Translations under genes and position numbers: made by a program
Shown here: positions 59,651 through 64,000 of the stretch, piece after piece
Layout of the letters: every line of letters begins with the position of its first letter
Numbering within the stretch: the first letter of the stretch is position 1
Assembly: GCF_030848805.1 (NCBI RefSeq)
Contig: NC_092363.1
Span: 4,092,001 to 4,156,000 of the forward strand
Source: Temnothorax longispinosus
Lineage: Eukaryota > Arthropoda > Insecta > Hymenoptera > Formicidae
DNA length: 64,000 nucleotides
Reading direction: 5' to 3'
Notes under the pieces: generated by a model
Told to the model about the DNA's origin: nothing
The model's input: only the letters and a program-made list of their open reading frames with translations
Database searches by the model: none

Positions 59651-62600
59651 GTTGTATAAAGTATATACATCTGTTTTAAAAGTTAACATCTGGTTATAAA
59701 TATACTGTGAGTTTTATCGACCTCTAAACTCTGCTCCTGTGCTACTTAGCTCGCGAATAAATAACAATGGTTTTTATTTAGTATGCGATACATTGTGTTG
59801 ATCTTATTAACAGCTTCACATAGATTTTTATATTTAGTTTATTATGTCATGAACGATATTTTAATTATTATATATAATATAATTTTTCGGAATCTTCCAC
59901 TTGTGTTCCAATACGCGATTCCATGTGGGATTTCCGTCTCGATGACGGATGTTTACTCGCCGCAAATCTTTATCTTTCGAGTTCGCCTCGGCGATAATCA
60001 CGTACGTGCCGCGCGATCAAATGCTCCGATCAGAAACGGTTACGCGGATTTGTTCGTTACATCGACGTCCCAGTAGTTATATCCTGATGAAATTGAGATA
60101 CGATCGGTCGGCTCTCCCTCGCGGCCGGCGTGCAACGCTAACGTGAATTATGGAGCTCGCGTGCCGCGCAATACGCAGGCGGCAGTTCGAGAGATACGAA
60201 CGTCGTCATTTTTTGGCGTGAAGTATTTACGTGGGAACGCGGTCTTCCCTCCGTGCTATCGAATCGGCATGCTCTACGAGCATACACGCAGGACGGCGAT
60301 GATCTACGACCGTGCTAGATCGATACGTTTCTTGAGAGGTCACGAGATCATCAGATCTCGATATTCTCTTAATCCGCGCTATCGCTGTAATACAGGAGAT
60401 ATTCCAGAACTTCCTGTTACCCTGCCAAATCATCATTTATCTACGACGTCTTTAATCAAGTTAAAGTCGATTTTTTTCAACAAGAACCGTCAGCTTTTAA
60501 ATTGTGCGGTTAAAAGGGATTGTCGGGAACTAAGCTAAGAGCACGGCAAACAGTAAAATGTTATTTCTCATTAATTCTCATAATTTTCTTTCTTTTTCTC
60601 ATAAAATTCTCATAAAATTTAAATTGATTTTCTCCTTTTCTCGAACAGATTTCTAATATATGTGAATTGTTAAAATATATAATATTGACTACGAGAAAAT
60701 TTCAGTGATAATTCTTTATTTTCTTTAAAGGAAAGCTTTATTTCAACCTGGCTAATAAAATCATATGAAACCATATGAAGTGCGTGAAACATAAATTGTT
60801 AAATTTTTGGGATTTCTTGTACATGGCAGCAACTAAATATGTTACATCTCTATCATTTTGTTCGTATAACGAGATCTTACAAATTCACAGATAACGAAAA
60901 ATGTTACAAGTCCGAGTTTTTATTTAAAGTCCCGTGAAAATATCTGGTCTCCAATGTTGTCTTAATTAAAGTTGGCTGACTTCTGGCTTGTTGCGTCTTT
61001 CGCGCCACTCGTCAAGCTCGTCCCCAGGGGTGCAATTTACTCGCATCTCCTCCTTTCATCCCTTCACTCAATCCCACGAAGCAGCCGGTTTTAGCTTGTC
61101 GTGTCTGCATCCATTCCGTCTACGAGCCTCCTTAAATACTCGGCGACGAGCTGCCATCTTATTTTACATCATCTAACGCTGATCGGCTTATTAATTTATG
61201 CGAAAGAGGTTTTAATGAAGAAAAAAGCCATTAACTTTCGTCTGATAAATCGTCCCTTATCCGCTATCAACTTTCCCTTTCGCGTCGCTGTTTTACATAG
61301 AAATAACAGATATGTATATTAATGCAATGTCACGTTTTTCTGATTTATTGAGAGTGGACGGATCTTTTTTTTTTACTACGACTTTAATATGCTTTTTTGA
61401 TTCTGTCATGACGTTATCTGTTATGAAAAAGATATGAGATCGCGCACGAGAATATTACTTTACATAACAGGAAATGACAAAGCATAAACCAGACACGCAT
61501 GCGACAAATTTAAATTTTTAAAATATACAATTGCGTAAAATAAATTTGTGTGCACGAATCGGATAGTAGATGTTTCGAAGCGCGAAATCAGTTTGAATAA
61601 AGTATCTTCTTTAAGGTGCGCAATCTCTTTGTAAATCGGTTAATTAAAAATCAGCGAATAATTTGAAATGCAATTAGAGGAAGTAAAGGGTAGCGATCGT
61701 GGGGTAGACGTTGCCTTGAATGAGAGTCCGATTGTTTCCTGACATAATTTGATACTCTCTTCTCTTTTTGTACAATTGTGAAACCTGAGTTTGGCGTAAT
61801 ATCCTCTTTAAGGCATCCGCTGGTCAGAGGTGGAGGTCTTCCTTGGTCTTTACCATGTAAAACAGTCCCTGCATCCCTTTGTCCGTCGGGCCACCCTCGG
61901 CCCGAGGACGTTAAACGTTAAAGTTCTGACCGAACAAGATGACGAGCCGGTCGCATTGCGGACGGACAAGAGTTTCTTCGCGACACGATGCGTTCGATAT
62001 TTATTTAGTAGGAACGAAGGCGTACCTTTTACCCATGGGACCGTCTCAGATTTTCATGACGCAAGAAATAGATTTCAACCTTCGTTTGCTTCTCTGCAGA
62101 GCTTCACTGATTTTTCAATATTTCCGTAAATGTGCGTTATATATAATAATCCAATACAAATTGATTTTCTTTCAGCTCGACAATAATTTATCATGAATGC
62201 CCGTTCGTCAAAATTATTGCAAATTATCTATAAAAAATTGCATAATTTTTTAAGCGATTTATGACAACTAAAAATAAGTAAAATTGCTCAATTTATTTTT
62301 GATACTGATATAAACACCAAATTGTTTTATTGACTTCGAGACCAATATTTTTAGACGTGGGGGATATTATCCGTAATAGCGCATCGAGGCAGAGTTGCGC
62401 GTCCATCGTTTGCTCACGCCGACGTTATAAATGGGACGCTATAAGCGTGTAGGTGTCGTTTCGTCGAGCGACGGTGCGATCGTGGGCGCACAGGGAGACT
62501 AACCATTAGCCTGCAGGTGTTGGATATCCCAGCCGCGCCATCACTCCCTCATTCCGGGCGATCATGCTCAAGATGATCCCCGGAACGACAGGCGGAAGTC

Positions 62601-63128
62601 TCTCGCTATCACGCGCGAGAACGGGAGGACAGAGAGTGGCGCGAGAAAGAGTAAATAATCCTCTTCTGTATTATCCCCACGGGTTCTTGGAAATCGCTAA
62701 TGCGTTTCTGCAAAATCGCCCCGCATCTCGACGCGACCGACAATCAGGGCCACTTTGTTGTTTGCTAATTGTTGTTATCTCTTGACGAACTCGGCTCGCA
62801 GCTTGTTACCGATTAATGGAATTGCCGGCTCTGTTCGATTTACTGGTATCGACACTCTAGTTACTCTCGTTTGACGTTACAGAAGGGAGGAATGTACATT
62901 TCCCGCTGGTATTCCGTTTAATTAAACGATTACGAGGTGAAACAATCAATTTGTATGTCTTTGTGTTACGCGGTAGGGAGGTCGAGGACGATTTGCATTT
63001 TGGCCAACATTTTTCCAAAGTCTAGTTACAAAAAAAAATTGTAATCGTTCTGATAAATGCGCGCATATTTGTAGATACGCGAGAATCATACTAATTTGCT
63101 CGAATATCATTAATTTAACTCGGTATAA
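59651..63128. other. Single-copy DNA, no gene recognised
   Basis: AT-rich with CpG-rich islands at about 59,900-60,350, 61,830-62,060 and 62,380-62,760. A TATAAAT at about 62,427 sits in a GC-rich context and might be a promoter element, but no convincing exon follows on either strand. The 131-codon frame at 60,143 has no recognisable domain. Confidence 0.45.
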
Positions 63129-64000
63129 TTAATGGGCAAAATCGCAGTTGCTCTCGTGGGAATATTTTAACGATGGCTTAAATATGGCGCTGCATCCATG
63201 ATACTTCCACATGCACTCTTCCATCCTGTAGTTACATTTAACCTCGTGAATTTCCTTACGGCAGCGCTTCGGCCTGACCCGGCAGCCGTATTCATACCAT
63301 CTGCATTTTACTTGCTCGTCGGGATCCAGTTCCGGCTCCGAGGGATAAACTTGAGGGATAAACTCGTTCTCCACATCCCCTTGATGGTTTCTATAGTTGC
63401 ATTTCTGCTCGTGTATGTACTTTCGTCTTCTTGGTATGTTCACCATGCAGCCGTATCGTCTAAACTTGCACTGCACCAATTCATTGGGGTCACCGCCGTA
63501 ATCGGTGATGGTCGCGGACGCGAGACCGTCGCTGATATCGTTCACACCCTGGAACCTGTCCTTGTAGATGCAATGCTCCTCGTGGATGCTGCGTCTCCAC
63601 GGCACCGTTCGTACCTTGCATCCTGCTGCAGAGAATGAGCACTCTATCAAATTGTCGTGGCGAAAATCGGTCGGTCCATGTTCTTCCTCGGAGTGCGGTC
63701 GAAACTGGCACCTAAAATTATAATTTTCAACATTAATATTAATAAATATATGTGCGCAATGTATATGGGCGACTGACGAACAAAGATCATAAATTGATAG
63801 CGACAACAAGAAGTCTTCGTTGCACCTCGATTCGTGAAGTACTCGCAGATGCTCCGGTATCTTTATCCAGCATCCTAGATAAGAATACGAGCAAAGTTCG
63901 AGTTGCTGATTCTGAGACGGCATAGGCGGCTGCCAGGGTCTTCTCTCGTGGCTCAGGAAATCATTTATCGGCGGCGCGCTGGGACTGTGATCGTCGTAGC
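63129..64000 (-). CDS. TRAF-type zinc-finger repeat protein, 5' end outside window
   Basis: The reading frame is open from the right edge (64000) leftward to TAA at 63131-63129. Its probable structure is an exon ending at 63826 (HESR), a 114-base intron 63825-63712 (GTGCAA to TTTTAG) and a last exon 63711-63129. Joined, the protein has five repeats of the form C-x6-C-x11-H-x3-C: CSYSYLGC with HESRC, CSFSAAGC with HEEHC, CKFRRYGC with HEQKC, CRWYEYGC with HEVKC, and CMWKYHGC with HESNC. This spacing matches TRAF-type CCHC fingers, which bind zinc and usually mediate protein contacts. There is no RING or TRAF-C domain in the visible part. The region upstream of Met at 63923 is open and reads DFLSHERRPWQPP, so translation may start outside the window. 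The exact orthologue is not identified. Confidence 0.82.
   Translation of the reverse strand, partial: YDDHSPSAPPINDFLSHERRPWQPPMPSQNQQLELCSYSYLGCWIKIPEHLRVLHESRCNEDFLLSLSIYDLCSSVAHIHCAHIFININVENYNFRCQFRPHSEEEHGPTDFRHDNLIECSFSAAGCKVRTVPWRRSIHEEHCIYKDRFQGVNDISDGLASATITDYGGDPNELVQCKFRRYGCMVNIPRRRKYIHEQKCNYRNHQGDVENEFIPQVYPSEPELDPDEQVKCRWYEYGCRVRPKRCRKEIHEVKCNYRMEECMWKYHGCSAIFKPSLKYSHESNCDFAH

Noticed and set aside
46705..63128. tRNA or other structured RNA genes in the single-copy flank
   Set aside because: Reading through, I saw no cloverleaf with A and B box sequences; the only strong hairpins are the two transposons near 59 kb. A covariance-model search would be decisive.

Overview
The window looks like nuclear DNA of an insect, most probably a hymenopteran and perhaps an ant. 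The genes are split by GT-AG introns. The intergenic DNA is AT-rich with GA and TA microsatellites and many short inverted-repeat transposons. The right flank is CpG-rich. The species call is an inference; no rRNA, tRNA or species-specific marker was seen.

Left part (1 to about 46,700): a head-to-tail tandem array of nine secreted chymotrypsin-fold (family S1) serine-protease genes, all on the minus strand. They are called SP1 to SP9 here, from left to right. SP1 runs off the left edge. SP2-SP9 are complete, each with seven exons of nearly constant size (49, 71-74, 95, 139-151, 108-111, 150-153 and 150-171 nt). I located every exon by translating the reverse complement and checking splice sites and phase; the exons join in frame without a stop in all nine copies. 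Each encodes a signal peptide, a very short propeptide, an IVGG-type mature start, the H57/D102/S195 regions and three disulfides. Homology between units includes introns and spacers, so whole units of about 4.7-6.5 kb were duplicated.

Within the array three copies have damaged catalytic machinery but intact reading frames: SP3 (H57S and S195T), SP6 (H57R) and SP2 (G193Y in the oxyanion hole). The S1-pocket positions 190, 192, 216 and 226 differ widely between copies. SP7 and SP8 are mosaics, which points to gene conversion or unequal crossing-over. A short transposon in intron 5 of SP1-SP7 is missing from SP8 and SP9, whose intron 5 keeps the empty site. This orders the duplications. Later insertions include a fold-back element of about 1.46 kb in intron 1 of SP5 and inverted-repeat elements in two spacers.

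Right part (46,705 to 63,128): single-copy DNA in which I recognise no gene, with two short inverted-repeat elements at 59.2 and 59.5 kb. At the right edge (63,129-64,000, minus strand) lies the 3' part of a gene for a protein with five CCHC zinc-finger repeats of TRAF type; its 5' end is outside the window.
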